Notes: generated by a model from the letters alone, not told the origin. A stretch of DNA of 64,000 bases from Saturnia japonica (GCA_033032175.1 CM065320.1:1550001-1614000); one strand, 5' to 3'. Positions 24,301 to 36,125 are shown, numbered from the stretch's first letter. Made by a program: numbers and translations.

Positions 24301-27300
24301 TAATTTTAAACAAGTAATAATGTATATACTAGTAGTACCTACAGATAAGGTTGTTAAACTCGTAATAAAATGTCGATGTTGTTCATATTGCATTTTGCAT
24401 CTCGAAATCAAAATAGAATATGTTTTAAATAAATCGGTTCAAGACATTTAGTGAATCATTATAACTCAGTAAACATTATAGCGAGTTTCAATACCACGGA
24501 GTAAAATGACATTTAATGTGTTGCTAGTAAATTGGATTTTTAAAATAGTGATGTTTATCAATCGTAAAGCTGTACGAGAGTCGAGATATCAGTGTACCTA
24601 TACTTATTGTTAAGGTTTTTCAGAAAAAAAAACATTGAACTCTCCAATGGTGATATGTAAATTTTATAATTTCCTGAATTATGTAATGATAATAGAATTA
24701 AATAGTAGTAAGAGTAATACAAAATATTTTAACTAATAAATAAAAACCCTCAATTCAGTATTTGAAATGTTACGATTGAAATAATTGAAACGTAAAATAT
24801 AATGGGGAACAAAAATGAATGAATAATGAATATGGCAACATTATTTTCAAGTTTGACATTGGTGATTGTCAATTTACTCATGGGATTAAAAAACACACTA
24901 TAATCTTAGATTCTACTGTACTTCCTCCTATTATGCACATTTTGTAAATTTGTATTCGTACCTTGGTATTCGTAACAGTTGCACATTGCTTCAAGAAGAC
25001 TCTCCACGAGTCTTACTCGGTTGGCGTGTCCAAAGATGACTAATTGCGACCATGCTTGAGCCAATCGGTCGCCGGCACCGGCTACTTCTAACGTTTTTAT
25101 TATCTGTATAACAGACAGTGTTATTATATACTGGGTGGAGTTTTGAAATGGAGGCAGGAAAGGAAAACAAAACGTTTTTCATGCCAATCGATTCTGTTCC
25201 TTAAAAGAATGAATAAACTCTATGGGACCAACTGAGGTTAGAGTTTAACGCACTGAAAAAGCCCATTATTACCACCCAAAAAAACCATTTTTTTCGTCCT
25301 TAAATTTGAGACAGTTAATTCTAATTAAATTGCTGAAATTCAAAACTTTACGAACCAACAGCTAAGCAATGGCAGTCGTTGCTATTTGCAAAGTAATAAT
25401 AACCCTAATTATAATACCTAATAAATATTTTTTATTAATACAAAAATAAAAGGTTTATTTGAGTGTCACAATAAAAAGTTTTCATACCTCATCCATCACG
25501 GAAGGTTCGGGTACGTAGATATTAGGCACCAACGTGTCTAACAATTGTGTTGTTCTTTCGAAAGAGGCGTGTCTGTGAAAGGCATTATTCATGTAAGTAC
25601 CTTGTGGCAAATGACACTAAAATTGTAAAAAGAGTAGAGATAATAACTATAAAAATCATAAAAAGTGTCGAGATAATAACTATAAAATCATATAGGTGCT
25701 GAAGAAATTTAATAAGTATCAAGTTAAATTCTAGTGAACTCAACTTGCCACTTTTAATCCTTAGTTTTGCTTATTGACGGCCGTTTTCAATAACATATCT
25801 GAGTTTACTATCCCCGATTAATACATATTTGTAATAAGTACTATCTTTAAGTAAAGACGGCTATCGGCTTCATTCTTATCTATTCAAGCTATAGGATATG
25901 GATATCCCTTCATCCATTTGTTTATATTTAGTAACTGAAACAACGGATAGATAGGTTATTGAAAACAGGCGTAAATGATGACGACACGCGCGTTCACTTG
26001 AACATAAAGACGCCTTATCGTTTTTTTTGTTAATTTAAACGAAAAAAAAGGGTAATAAAGGTGCGAAAATAATAATGAAATTAATATTAATTCACGAGTA
26101 TTGTTTTCCTTATATAAAGTGTTTAAAACAACTTTTCTGTCTATTTTCTCTCGAATTATGAATGTCGTCGAGGTATTTTTACATATTGCAACTTCCTAAT
26201 ATTTGTTATAGTAAAAAAAAATATATGGAACAGACCCAGTGTTTTTTGATCAGCGAGTCTCATTTTACTTCTGTTTTTTCTTTTATAGTAGCACGACAAA
26301 GTTAAAGCTCTCAAGCGAAACCAGAGTCCAGTCGGCTACTGATCAATACATTTCTGTCCCTATGTATGATTACATCTTTTAAACTACAGAATGTATTTTC
26401 ATAAGGTTTCATTTAAATTTTTTTTTTTTAATAAGGTTTATATAAACAAAACATTCCCATAAAATTTTGTACAGTAGAGAAAATTCAATGATTTGTAATC
26501 AAGTCGTCAAAAAATGATTTTTAGGCGCTTATATGGCTTACGCTGGCTAAACCTTATAAGATACACCAAAATAATGTTCTTAAGAATTGTAGTTCTTCAA
26601 AAAGCCTTGAGAAGAGCCCGCAATGGTGTATGCCTATTTCCTAAGGTTTGACACACAGTAACCATTTTTATCTCCAACATAATAATTAAAAATATTACGT
26701 TATTTGCGAAGCTATTGTCTCCAATTAAGTATTAATCTTTATCCAAATAAGTGTATTAGTTAACTTGGGTATTTAATGTAGATACCCTTTAAAGTTTTCC
26801 ATTTAAATAAATACCCTAGAAAATGTCACGAATTCAAAATTATTCGCGATCAAAGAATTCATACCATAAAAAAAATCTATAATAAATAGCGCGACGCGAG
26901 TTAAGCGCACTATTCGTAACTATGAAGCCATCACGCCTATATACCCAAAGTATTAGGCAGAGGTGTACACCCACAGTTAGCCGGGTATGTGTTAGGTCCC
27001 ATATAATTGCCAGCCTATTGCCATTAATCAGGCACAAAGCCAAACGTCAAGCTGCTACTGAGAGTTTCATAGAAAAACCCAATACCTGATAATCGAGCCT
27101 AGGACCTCGATCATAGCCATCGCGTTTAGGACCACTACGCTAATGAGGCAGTTATGAAGTTATGAACTGTCAATACTAAAGCGATAAACTCTAAATCAGA
27201 TTTTAATGAACATAAAATACACCACTTTGTAAATTGTACCCGTGCGAAGCTGGGGAGGGTCGCTATTATTATTATTATCCCTTAGTATATAAAATCCCCC

Positions 27301-30300
27301 CGCCGCGTCTGTCTGTCCAAACGCGATAAACACAAAAACTATCGAACGGATTTTCATACGGTTTTTATCAATAGACAGAGTGATTCATGGGGAAGGTTTA
27401 GGATTGTAATTCATTATGGTTTTGTGTAAATTGGCTGAAATTTGACGATGATTGTTGAAGATGTCGGGTAATTTCATGCCCATAAACCAATAGAGTTATA
27501 TTTATTACACGACAAAAACAATGTAGACATATATGCTCTGCTACCCGTGTGAAGCTGGGGCGGGTTGCTAGTAGAGCATACATACATACATACCATCACG
27601 CATGTATCCCCGAAGGTATAGGCAGAGGCGTAGTAATGTACACCCACAGTTCGCCGAGTATGTTTTTAGGTCCCATGTAAAAGGGGGCGAGCCTATTGCC
27701 ATTAATCGGGCATGAAACCAAACTCCGAGTTACTACTGAGAATTTCATAGGTAAAACCCAATAACACTTTGCTCGACCTGGGATTCGAACCCAGGAGGAC
27801 CTCGCTCATGGCAGTCGCGCATACGACCACTAGGCTAGCGAGGCAGAATACAATAAGAAATATTCACAAAGAAGTATACCTGCAAGCAACAGTAACTAGA
27901 TGTCTATAATAAATGCTCTCTTTGAATGCATCTCCCACCAACTTGTAATTGTCACCTTTCATTAGTAGAGCGTGTAACCTTTCAGCCATGTTTATGTCCT
28001 GAAAAAATAAATTATTTTATTAGTATTGAGTCTTGCAAAATATTAAGCAAAGTGTCTTGGAAATTGAAAGGCAATGCTTATGCAAGAGTTAAACACGCGT
28101 GTACTGGTTGTACGTTTGGGCGGTGTGTCTGTGTAGTTTACACAAGTGTGTATGTGTTGTATGTTGAGGGTGCGTAATGCACAAATAAAAATAATCTAGA
28201 TACATTTTATTGCATGCTAAGGAACTTAAAATGTACTGTTTAGTTTGTACATATTTGGTATCTGACTGATTTAAAAAAGTTGTTTTTGTTTTACAAAGTA
28301 TATCAATAAAAATGTTTTAAATCTTTCGTTCAGTTTTCGTCTAACAACTAACAACCTTAGACAATATTTCAAATTTTTAGACAAACCTGTAAATGATCGC
28401 TGCATACACCCATAGCGGTGATGAAGAAGTTTGTATCTGTGGCTTCTCTGGCATCTAAATGTTCTCTGCTTTCTAAATCTTTCAGTATTGGAGAAAGTAT
28501 ATCAATACGAGGGCCTCCTATAAGTAAATCAGAGAAGCATTATATAGTAGCTTAGTATATTTTATCGTACTTTTTATTAATCGTTATTTAGGTTAGAGTT
28601 TGATCGTAATTTTATCTGGGAACGAGTAACGAAGTGGCTGGAGGTGAAATACACTAAGCCTGGGGCTATTATGCCCATGGATTTAATATAGTATAAATCG
28701 GTAATTGGTTGAATATGACAAGACCAAAAACGGAATATGTACACTAATGTGCGTTCGAAACTACTTTTTCAGACACTGTGCTGGTGTCAGAGTCTGGTGA
28801 TGATCTAATCAAGCTATTTACAATTTATAAAAGATATTCATTCTTTAGTAGCAACCAATGTATCCACTTTGCATTTGTAGTTTTTGTTTCATCCTAACGA
28901 AAGATGATTCTGCCTTAAGTCTTGGTCTCACGATCGTAACGCACAACGCAGCGGTACGCGGTATGCAGCACAGGTCAAATAACCTTATGAAAAACGCCTA
29001 GAATAATCTTTTGTTCCGTCGCAGTTTGTGTAAACAGTGAAGGGCGGTGAAATGGGGACTTTGTTTGAAGATTATTTAATAAAATTAATCCATAATTACC
29101 TTTCTTAATATCCAAAAAGAGACAAACACAAAAAGCTTAATAGTGAAAAAAATCACTGGAGAGAGATTTTGATTTTGTTATGTTATTCATGTTGACTCGT
29201 CTACTTTGGTAGCCGCAGCAAAGTCAACTACTACATTGGAGCCGCGTACCGCAGCGCTGTGCGTTACGATCGCTAAGCCAAAACTTTCAACGTTGATAAT
29301 TTTATATCCCCCTTTTTTCGATCCGACTATACTGTTAGCCTTAAGTCCCCTCAAGCATCAAAAGGCTTTGACAGCTTCACTGGGCATAGGGGTGAACGAT
29401 GAAGGCACTCAGCCCCAAAAGCAAGTAGCCGAACCTCAGCTTGGGATGTTGCCGTAGTAGCAGTTCCCAGTCCATAGACAATGCGATCGAACTAACTATA
29501 CACAAGACATGTCTCTACCTTCTGGAAGGAACGAAGAAACATGTTTATTTAATAATTTGTCAATTTTCACTTACTGGCCAATAGTCCCTGTCAGATGGAT
29601 TCATAATTGGTGACGCCGTATTTTTCACTTACATTCTACCAAGTCCATTGGATATATAAAACATGACATAAAGAGAAATGTATAGTAGCTAAACAATCTT
29701 ACTAATATAATAAATGTGAAAGTGTGTTGTTTGGATGTTTGTTACTCAATCACACAAAAACAGCTAAACGGATTTAGATGAAATTTTGCACACAGATAGT
29801 GATATCCAATAATACGCAGACGAAGTCGCGGGTACCAGCTAGTATTCTATATTTTCAATTACCGTAGTTGGTGGGGATTTCTATAATGTTATTTGTCAGT
29901 AATACTTACTTTCTTTGCAAAATAGACACAGTAAGTAGTAATAAGCTGACAATCCAGGTTGTATGCCCAATTGTCTGAATTCTGCGATAATTTGTAAGGC
30001 TAACTGTTGCAGTATTCTTCCGCCACCCCAAGCAGAGACAGACCTGAGGCATGCGGTCAGAGTTTCATGATTTGGTGAAAAACCCTGAAGCAAAAGAAAA
30101 ATAAAGACTAATTTACATAAAGTTTCATAGCAAACATGGGTGGACCCAGGATTACTTTCAGGGGGGTGCAACACACTATACTGTTACAAAACCTATTATA
30201 TTATAATTTATAGATAATTGTACAATATTGTATAAATTTGGATAGCAATCTAGAGGCAACCGGACAACGTATAAGAGAACGTATAAACATATATATTTTT

Positions 30301-33300
30301 AAATTTCCGCGTAAACGATACCGCAGAGCGAATGATGTCATACGTAGAATCTGTGCTAAAATGCAGAAAATTAAAAGGACATAATAGATGTCAGCTCAAT
30401 GCACCAATTGGGTAACGTTCGCTTACACACTAATGAAGTCTGGCTGTTATTGCTGCTATGGTTGGTGTTTCGTCTGACATAAATAACAGCACAAAATGAT
30501 TGATCTTATTTCTTAACTAGCTGTGCCCGCGACTTCGCTCACGTGGACTATAGAATTGCAATCGATTGGGCACACGTTCGAATCTTCTTTATCCATTCCC
30601 AGCTAAATTAAAGACAAAAATGCCTATTGTGGGTGTTCCTTGGAAGATAGACATACACTCTCGCTGCCTTTTTTGTAGGTCTTTTTAATTCCTACTATTA
30701 TGTAGTACATTGTTTTGATATATCTCTTACTGTTTATTCAGCGTAAGCAATTAAACGCTCGAATTCATTTAACATGACCAGTTTTTTCATTTGCACAGAA
30801 TCCTAATTATTTTCCTAAAATAAAAGTAGCCTAAGTGCCTCCTTATAGCATCAGTTATCTACCAGTGAGAGTCCTGTCAAAATTGGTTCAACTGATTCGG
30901 AGATTACCCGGAACAAGCAGACATACAATATTAAAAATAGGGTTTTTGTTATAGGTATTGTTTATACTTTCATGTGCATTTAGTAAAAATCAAATACAGT
31001 GTAAACTCTTTATAACGTTATCCTTTATAACGATAAACTCCCTATAACGCTGAAGTGAGCCCAACTTGGTTGGTTTGCGTTAAAACCCACATATTGAAAC
31101 TCCACTCCATATAACGATAACTCTCTATAACGACAAAAAATGCTCAGTCCCTTGAGTATCGTTATAAAGAGTTTACACTGTATTGTTTAAATGATGACTA
31201 TAGTATTAGGAAGCTTATTTTCAACAACATTTTATACTTTTTTATGATTACTGTACAGCTGTCTATTGATATATAATCATTACCTGTTCTTGCATCTGCA
31301 TCAACATAGTTTTAAGAGCTTCAGTACGTAGTGCTGTACCTTCACGCAGGAAGCCAACACAGCCTAACAGTGCGTTATAAACACCAGTTGAAAGTGAAAT
31401 CCCTTTCTCCAATGCCTCCTGGCTTAAGGCATGCGCTCTTTCGGCCTGTAAAATATTATGGCTTATAGTAGTTATTTTTTTAACCAATAATTTTTTTATT
31501 TGCTTTTTGTTCTACTTAATATTAAACTTTTAGTGAGTTTAGTATTGTCAGTGATTGTGTAACTTCTGAACAACTTATCCAATTCATGTCGTATTGTAAA
31601 ATCGAATGATATTTATACAATAATTTTGTTTTGTCGAGATTATGGTTCATATCTATGCTAGCTTCCGATGGGTGGTATTGTAGTCATTATTAGCAAATTC
31701 CATTATTATGGACCAAAATGAATACAATATACATACATACATACATAAATCACGCCTATATCCCAACGGGGTAGGCAGAGACCACGTCCTTCCACCTGCT
31801 ACGATCCTGGCATACATCTTTCGCTTCTTCGACATTCATTAATCTTTTCATGCATGCTCGTCGGTTTAGAGTACTCTTGACCTTACCTTTCTTCAGAACG
31901 TCTCCGATTTGATCGATAAATGTTCGTCTAGGCTTTCCTCTTCCAACGATTCCTTTCATACTCGCATCATAAATTTGTTTAGTCATTCTTCTTTCATTCA
32001 TCCTCTCAACATGCCCAAACCATCTAAGCATCCCTTTCTCAATTCGTGTGACTATATCTTCTTTCACACTACAAAGCTCTCTTATCACACTATTTCTTAT
32101 CCTGTCACTCAATTTCACTCCTAACATGAGACTGTTATATATATGTATACTGTTATATAAATGGAGTGAATACAATATATGTTGGTTTAATGCCAAACAG
32201 AAATTGACGAAATCTGAATCCAACAGGTGGCGCTGCAGTCGTATTGTTGATTGCCAGAAAAGGCAGAATGACTGTCGAGCCATTAAGTTCATAATCTTTT
32301 TTAAGCACTTTATATTCTAATATTTTCTAAAAAAAATAAATTGATAACATAACATACCATTACGCCTATATCCCCAAAGGGTTAGGCACAGGTGTACTAA
32401 TTTACGCCCACAGTTCTCCACAGTTATTAAACTTATAATCTACTTTATAGAATACAGTTATTATAATAATAATTTTATCTTTATTTATTAAGTACAACCA
32501 CTGATATCTACCTGATAATATTTGGCCATTCCTTGAATTATAGCACAGTAGGCCTCTGATGTTTTTGGTTCCATAGATGTGAAAATATTATCTGCCAGTG
32601 CCCCCAATCTAGATAAATTAAGTTATTTATATATGTTGTCATGCCAAATGAAGTTTATTCAACCCAAGCTCAAGTTACTACTCAAGTTAGCACCTTTATT
32701 GGCAGATTGTGAAAAAACTCTTACTAAAATGTTTTAGGTATTTTTATATTTCTTAACACACTAAGTAAATGTAAACTTTAATATTATAATTTAAGGTAGA
32801 ATATTATAGTAGAAAGTTAAACTCATAGCAAATGCAACAGAAATAAAAATATCCCAGATGTGAAATAGATACCTATAGGTTTAACAGTGAATTAAATTAT
32901 GGTATTATCAATTTATCATTGCTTGATCTACCTTAAGACTTAATATTCTTAAAAAATATTTACTTCCAAGTGGCAGCTTGTCTATCACGGCTACTAGCAG
33001 TAAACCATTTCTCTTCCAGCCATTCCAAAGATTCTGGCTCCCTTTCGTTATAAAAGCATAACAGCTGTAGAAGCTGAAGCTTCAGGTCATCATTTACACC
33101 ATCTGATCCACCAAGCAGCTGGAACACTTTTATAGAATCCTCCAAAAATGCATTCTGAATTGTATAATGTAAATCTTCCTCTGTTACCTTAAATTGCAAT
33201 ATTTATAATAACTTTCCATGTCTTATGACTTTCTACTTATTCTTTATCAGATTACACATGACACAAGCAATGTATGTAATATATTTTTACAGCAATAAGT

Positions 33301-35112
33301 TTTTTTGTAAATTTATAAAAACATTAATTTAACATTATTTTTCTTTACTTATAAATAAATTCCTTTTTTATTTTTACCAATAATTTTAATCATACAAATT
33401 TTTGCCAATTCCTATTAAATGTATAAAGGATAGCTTGAAAAAAATATCACAAAAAACTTATCATTATAGAAATATATCATTAATATAATATATAACTAAT
33501 ATAATTTTTATACTAACTAACTAACTAATATAATATAATTTTTATTTGCCAGAAAATGAATGGATTTAAGAAAATTATGGTTAATTACATGATAAATAAA
33601 AAAATCACATCCCCAATGTTGCATCTCCTGTATTACTCAATAAATTTTGAAATATACCTAAGTTGTGTTGATCTTAATTACCTTGCTTTCATCATTATAA
33701 ATAGGTTTAGGTGTGTATGCATCAATAAAGGGATCAGCATTGTAGTATGGTGTCTTCTTCTTTCCAGGAGGATCCCATTCACGTGTTGTGAACCATTCTG
33801 CATGCTCGTTTCTTATCCAAGCAGCTGCTTTACGCCCAGCTTCAGCAGACAGTGCATAAGCTCGCTTGCGATAATTGGATAAGGGAATAAGGTATGGGTC
33901 ATCATGATACCTGTAATTTATCAAATAATTATATAAAATTAGATGAATCAATATTGATAATGTAGTATATGTATATGAGCTATAATTATATTTTAGGTGC
34001 ATATTCAAACACTAAATGATTTTTAATCAGTGAACATCTATTTGTCCTATGAATATTTTTGTTTTAGTTATTTGATGACTTTACATTACTGATAATTGTT
34101 GGGTACATGCATTATCCCTTTGAAAAAAGAGCTTAGGCCATAATCTGCAGGTCCACAGTATATTGGTACCTTTGTACTATTTTTTGTTTGTCATATAGGA
34201 ATTGGGATCCAAAATCCTAAACAACATTTTGCACATACCAATTTACTTTGCTGACCAGGGTAATTCAAGTTTTAATCTAGGTATAAATTTATATAAGTTA
34301 TCTATCCCATTAAAACATACATAATAACACATAAAATTAACATACATAAAGTTAATGTTGTATTAATACAAGGAAGGCTTTATATTTTATTTATTTACAA
34401 GTTTATCTCAATCTCATGAATTGATTGTCAGATCATTAATGCCTTTTTACATAAAATGTATTAGCATTAAAACATAGATAAAGTGTCGAACCTGATTAAA
34501 AGCTTTTATAATTGTATATCTTAGATAGTGATAAAAATAAATGAATGAAATCTGTCCTTTTCATTTTCTACATACTAACACATAATATAATACAAAAACA
34601 TCTACTAAATACTTTCTTAGAGTAGTTACTTCTATAAAAATAAAAATGTTGTTTGTTTTATTTCCTAGTAACCAGCAGGAACAAAAATTTAATCACTATT
34701 GCTGTAGAAACTACAGACCAAACACATTTTTCTCATTATTTCTAAAATCATTCAATCCCTAGGTATCTATAGAAATATATTCAGTAAATAAATAATAATC
34801 ACTTATAATGAGCAGCTGTTGGATCTGGCCCCACAGTGGTTGATAAAGCTTGTAGGATGTCAGTAGGTCCTCGGGGTATGCGAGGTGGCGGCGATATACC
34901 ATCGCTTGAGGTACTGCTTTGTGGAAGTTTCTGCCCTTCTAATGTGGAAAGTGAGCGACACAGACACGCAAATCGTGGCCAATGCCTGTGAATTTATATT
35001 GTTCAATCAACATTACTTATTTTAAATAAATATTTTTCATATAATAATAACTATTTAATACTTATTTGTATAGTTTGTTAACATACCGTGATATGATAAT
35101 ATTAGAATACAT
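18351..35112 (-). CDS. PTCD3: PTCD3 / mitochondrial small ribosomal subunit protein mS39, 15 exons
   Basis: PPR-repeat protein of the mitochondrial ribosome small subunit. Minus-strand exons: 35112-35087, 34985-34803, 33910-33682, 33187-32964, 32608-32512, 31445-31284, 30084-29910, 28517-28387, 27998-27880, 25572-25488, 25103-24962, 23718-23607, 21537-21336, 20660-20479, 18438-18351. All junctions are GT/AG and all phases agree, giving 718 residues; human PTCD3 is 689. The start MYSNIIISRHWPRFACLC with following Arg/Ser is presequence-like; this 26-nt first exon is the least certain. Family landmarks in order: IPRG..ILQALSTTVGPD, DDPYLIP, a YNEREP segment, NIFTSMEPKTSEAYCAIIQG, a PPR helix (GFSPNHETLTACL), GIQPGLSAYYYLL, NFFITAMGVC, LMKGDNYKLVG. 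An acidic Ser-rich tail ends the protein. Introns hold a mariner, a pogo-like MITE, SINEs and a LINE tail. Confidence 0.9.
18553..18655 (+). repeat. About 100-bp repeat, inverted copy at 49.5 kb
   Basis: Runs from TTTGGCTTTCTGCCTA to TGTTCGGTGTACTGTAG and matches the reverse complement of about 49508-49615 with few differences. Non-coding, in the last intron of PTCD3. Element class unknown. Confidence 0.65.
18915..20220 (+). mobile_element. mariner element with near-perfect terminal inverted repeats
   Basis: About 1.3 kb. The left end TCAGGTCCTTACATATGAAA and the right end, in reverse complement TTAGGTCCTTACATATGAAA, match over about 31 bases with two or three differences. TA dinucleotides at 18913-18914 and 20221-20222 are the target duplication. 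It sits in the last intron of PTCD3, in the opposite orientation to the gene. TIRs and transposase style suggest a mariner of a lepidopteran-type subfamily; the exact subfamily was not determined. Confidence 0.93.
19105..20144 (+). pseudogene. mariner transposase, inactivated
   Basis: Starts MENMKYRYIYEYEFYRG and reads through the helix-turn-helix DNA-binding part, the linker and the DDE/D catalytic domain. The three aspartates are still visible, in CDEKW, HDNARPH and SPDLAPTDYH, the last two with mariner D34D-type spacing. It is broken by in-frame stops (near 19216, 19591, 19720 and 19804) and by frameshifts after NFLQGKK around 20000 and near 20070. The C-terminal PMRWQKCIDNNC segment survives in another frame. 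It cannot make active protein. Confidence 0.92.
21160..21300. repeat. Interspersed repeat fragment (GTGGTCGTGACCCAGTCGGG)
   Basis: Shares blocks such as GTGGT(C/A)(G/A)(T/C)GACCCAGTCGGG and GGAACACGACACGC...GCGGGTGTT with 46350-46490. Non-coding, in a PTCD3 intron. Confidence 0.5.
22175..22856. mobile_element. MITE with about 26-bp inverted ends
   Basis: The left end AAGGGCCATCCATAAATTAC is inverted at the right as AAGGGGACATCCATCAATTA, and both continue as CGTCACA. C/T-rich blocks (CCCTTCCCCC; CCTCCCTCCCCC) lie inside each end. No transposase frame is present. Located in a PTCD3 intron. The superfamily was not assigned because the flanking duplication is unclear. Confidence 0.7.
23385..23525 (-). 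repeat. Fragment of the CTAGCTGTGCCCG repeat family
   Basis: Has the CGGAACGGTTAGACCGATTT and CACTGACAGATAGCTGATGT blocks, which match 1200-1260 and, inverted, 3725-3790. Non-coding. Confidence 0.5.
26925..27165 (-). repeat. SINE-2 copy (tRNA-derived), degraded
   Basis: In minus orientation the tRNA-like head (GCCTCATTAGCGTAGTGGTC type A-box region, and a GGTCC..GGCTCGATTA B-box region) lies at 27085-27165. The tail GCCTAATACTTTGGGTATAT lies near 26930-26960. The same order is seen in the better copy at 27583-27846. Confidence 0.6.
27230..27580. repeat. Repeat bounded by CCCGTG(C/T)GAAGCTGGGG blocks
   Basis: ACCCGTGCGAAGCTGGGGAGGG near 27240 and ACCCGTGTGAAGCTGGGGCG near 27545 are direct copies bounding about 300 bp. 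The interior has CGTCTGTCTGTCC and CGGATTTTCATACGG blocks, frequent in insect repeats. A shorter relative may lie at 29705-29850. Class unresolved. Confidence 0.5.
27583..27846 (-). repeat. SINE-2, tRNA-derived, LINE-like 3' end
   Basis: On the minus strand it starts GCCTCGCTAGCCTAGTGGTC (A box) and has GGGTTCGAATCCCAGGTCGA (B box) within 80 nt, the tRNA promoter layout. The body includes CCCATTAATGGCAATAGGCT-like sequence and a tail GCCTATACCTTCGGGGATAC, then TATG repeats. The tail is nearly the same as the 3' end of the LINE at 31743-32135, the likely source of its reverse transcriptase. A SINE, not a functional tRNA gene. Confidence 0.75.
29320..29500 (-). repeat. Retroposon 3' tail (TTAGCCTTA family)
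   Basis: CCCTTTTTTCGATCCGACTA then TACTGTTAGCCTTAAG, matching 2391-2625 and 62216-62297. The T-run places the poly(A) on the minus strand. In a PTCD3 intron. Confidence 0.6.
30513..30960 (+). repeat. Interspersed repeat, CTAGCTGTGCCCG family
   Basis: CTAGCTGTGCCCGCGACTTC to about GGAACAAGCAGACATACAAT; a full-length match to 3405-3835. In the PTCD3 intron between exons 31284-31445 and 29910-30084. Directly followed by the pogo-like MITE. Confidence 0.6.
30997..31180. mobile_element. pogo-like MITE, 184 bp, TA target site
   Basis: The ends CAGTGTAAACTCTTTATAAC (left) and the same read in reverse complement (right) match for about 20 bases, flanked by TA at 30995-30996 and 31181-31182. The interior carries several TATAACG motifs. 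A CAGTGTAAACTC end with TA duplication is typical of pogo/Tigger-type Tc1-mariner MITEs. No ORF. Confidence 0.85.
31743..32135 (-). pseudogene. Non-LTR retrotransposon 3' end (C-terminal ORF fragment)
   Basis: Minus-strand frame from about 32130 to 31756 encodes the region after the reverse transcriptase: motifs MLRWFGHVERM, GRGKPRRTFIDQI, LNRRACMKRLMNVEEAK and DRSRWKDVVSAYP. It ends within a few bases of the 3' tail, which runs into TATG repeats (31733-31748, CATA on plus). The RT domain is missing, so it is a 5'-truncated copy. In a PTCD3 intron. Confidence 0.8.
32349..32425 (-). repeat. SINE-2/LINE tail fragment
   Basis: CATTACGCCTATATCCCCAA and GGCACAGGTGTACTAATTTA match the SINE-2 3' tail at 27590-27650. 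No head is present. Confidence 0.55.
32690..32945 (+). repeat. Inverted duplicate of 35575-35800
   Basis: This part of the PTCD3 intron (TTAACACACTAAGTAAATGT, AAGGTAGAATATTATAGTA, GCAACAGAAATAAAAATATC, TCAATTTATCATTGCTTGAT) matches the reverse complement of 35575-35800 block by block, with small indels. Either two copies of an unnamed repeat or an inverted local duplication. Confidence 0.75.
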
Positions 35113-36120
35113 ATTACAAAACTTATAGTTAGCTATTTAGATTCTTAATTTTACACCATTTGGTTAAAATAAATACATTTTATCGATAACATTTTTTTAA
35201 ATAACCTCAAATCTTCTTCTTCTTCTTGTTTTGGCGCCGCAGAAGCATTTGCCAGTGTCAATGTTTTATTTAAATAGAAACATTTCCATATAATGTTGCC
35301 GTTATATAGTTACGTTAAAAACGTAGTAAGTACGCATAATATAAAATCATTAGAAATTTAGGGTTTGGAAACTGGATAAGGATTTGAATTATTTACATAT
35401 AAGATATATATACACATTTCTTAATAATTAAATCTTATAGTTACATTAGCTGACAGTGTGGCCAGTGCCTGATAGCGCAAAGTTACCAAGGACCGCTCAA
35501 AAAGTAACATTGTGTTCACAGAAGTAACCCATTAACATGAATAATGTCGAAAAATTTTATCTTTATTTATGCGTCAAATGAGTATGTCCTAAGTTAGATC
35601 AAGCAATGATAAATTGTTAATACCATAATTTAATTCACTGATATAGCTTTATGTATCTCATTTCACATGTGGGATATTTTTATTTCTGTTGCATTTTCTA
35701 TGAGTTTAACTTTGTACTATAATATTCTACCTTAAATTTTAATATTAAAGTTTACAGATACTTAGTGTGTTACCTAAACTTTTTTACATAGTTTGATAAA
35801 TGAACAACATTAACAAAACTACCAATGTCAACTACTTTACCTACACTCAGGACCCATTTATTCACCTAGTTTAATTTACCCCTCAGCTCAGTGAAACAAG
35901 ATCACAATTTATATTAAACTACATCTATGAGACGAATCAATTCAATAAAGTCAAATCTTTATGGAGGTTTATAATAAGTGGGTACGTTAGAAGCAAATGT
36001 TATTTTTCACAGCGGTTACATAATTACACTTCTGAATAATAATACAACACTTTGTGTTAGAACTTTAATAATAATTGAAACTTACTTTACACTGTGACTG
36101 CGACACACATATATCAGTTC
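35113..36120. other. Upstream flank of PTCD3
   Basis: No other exon is needed. It includes the inverted duplicate at 35575-35800 and a (TCT)n-like patch at 35214-35226. No TATA box was identified. Confidence 0.4.
35575..35800 (-). repeat. Inverted duplicate of 32690-32945
   Basis: See the partner entry: GATCAAGCAATGATAAATTG, GATATTTTTATTTCTGTTGC and TAATATTCTACCTTAAATTT occur here in the opposite order and strand. Lies about 0.5 kb upstream of the PTCD3 start codon. Confidence 0.75.
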
Positions 36121-36125
36121 CGTTC

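Noticed and set aside
27775..27846. Possible tRNA gene (A and B boxes on the minus strand)
   Set aside because: The cloverleaf is not complete, and it continues into a SINE body and LINE-like tail.
31756..32292. 178-codon minus-strand ORF as a host gene
   Set aside because: Its C-terminal two thirds are LINE C-terminal motifs; the N-terminal part is random upstream sequence.
35212..35285. Alternative first coding exon of PTCD3 (frame compatible, Glu-rich, ends AG before GTTATT)
   Set aside because: No in-frame Met before a stop, low-complexity TCT repeat, and the exon at 35087-35112 gives a better start.
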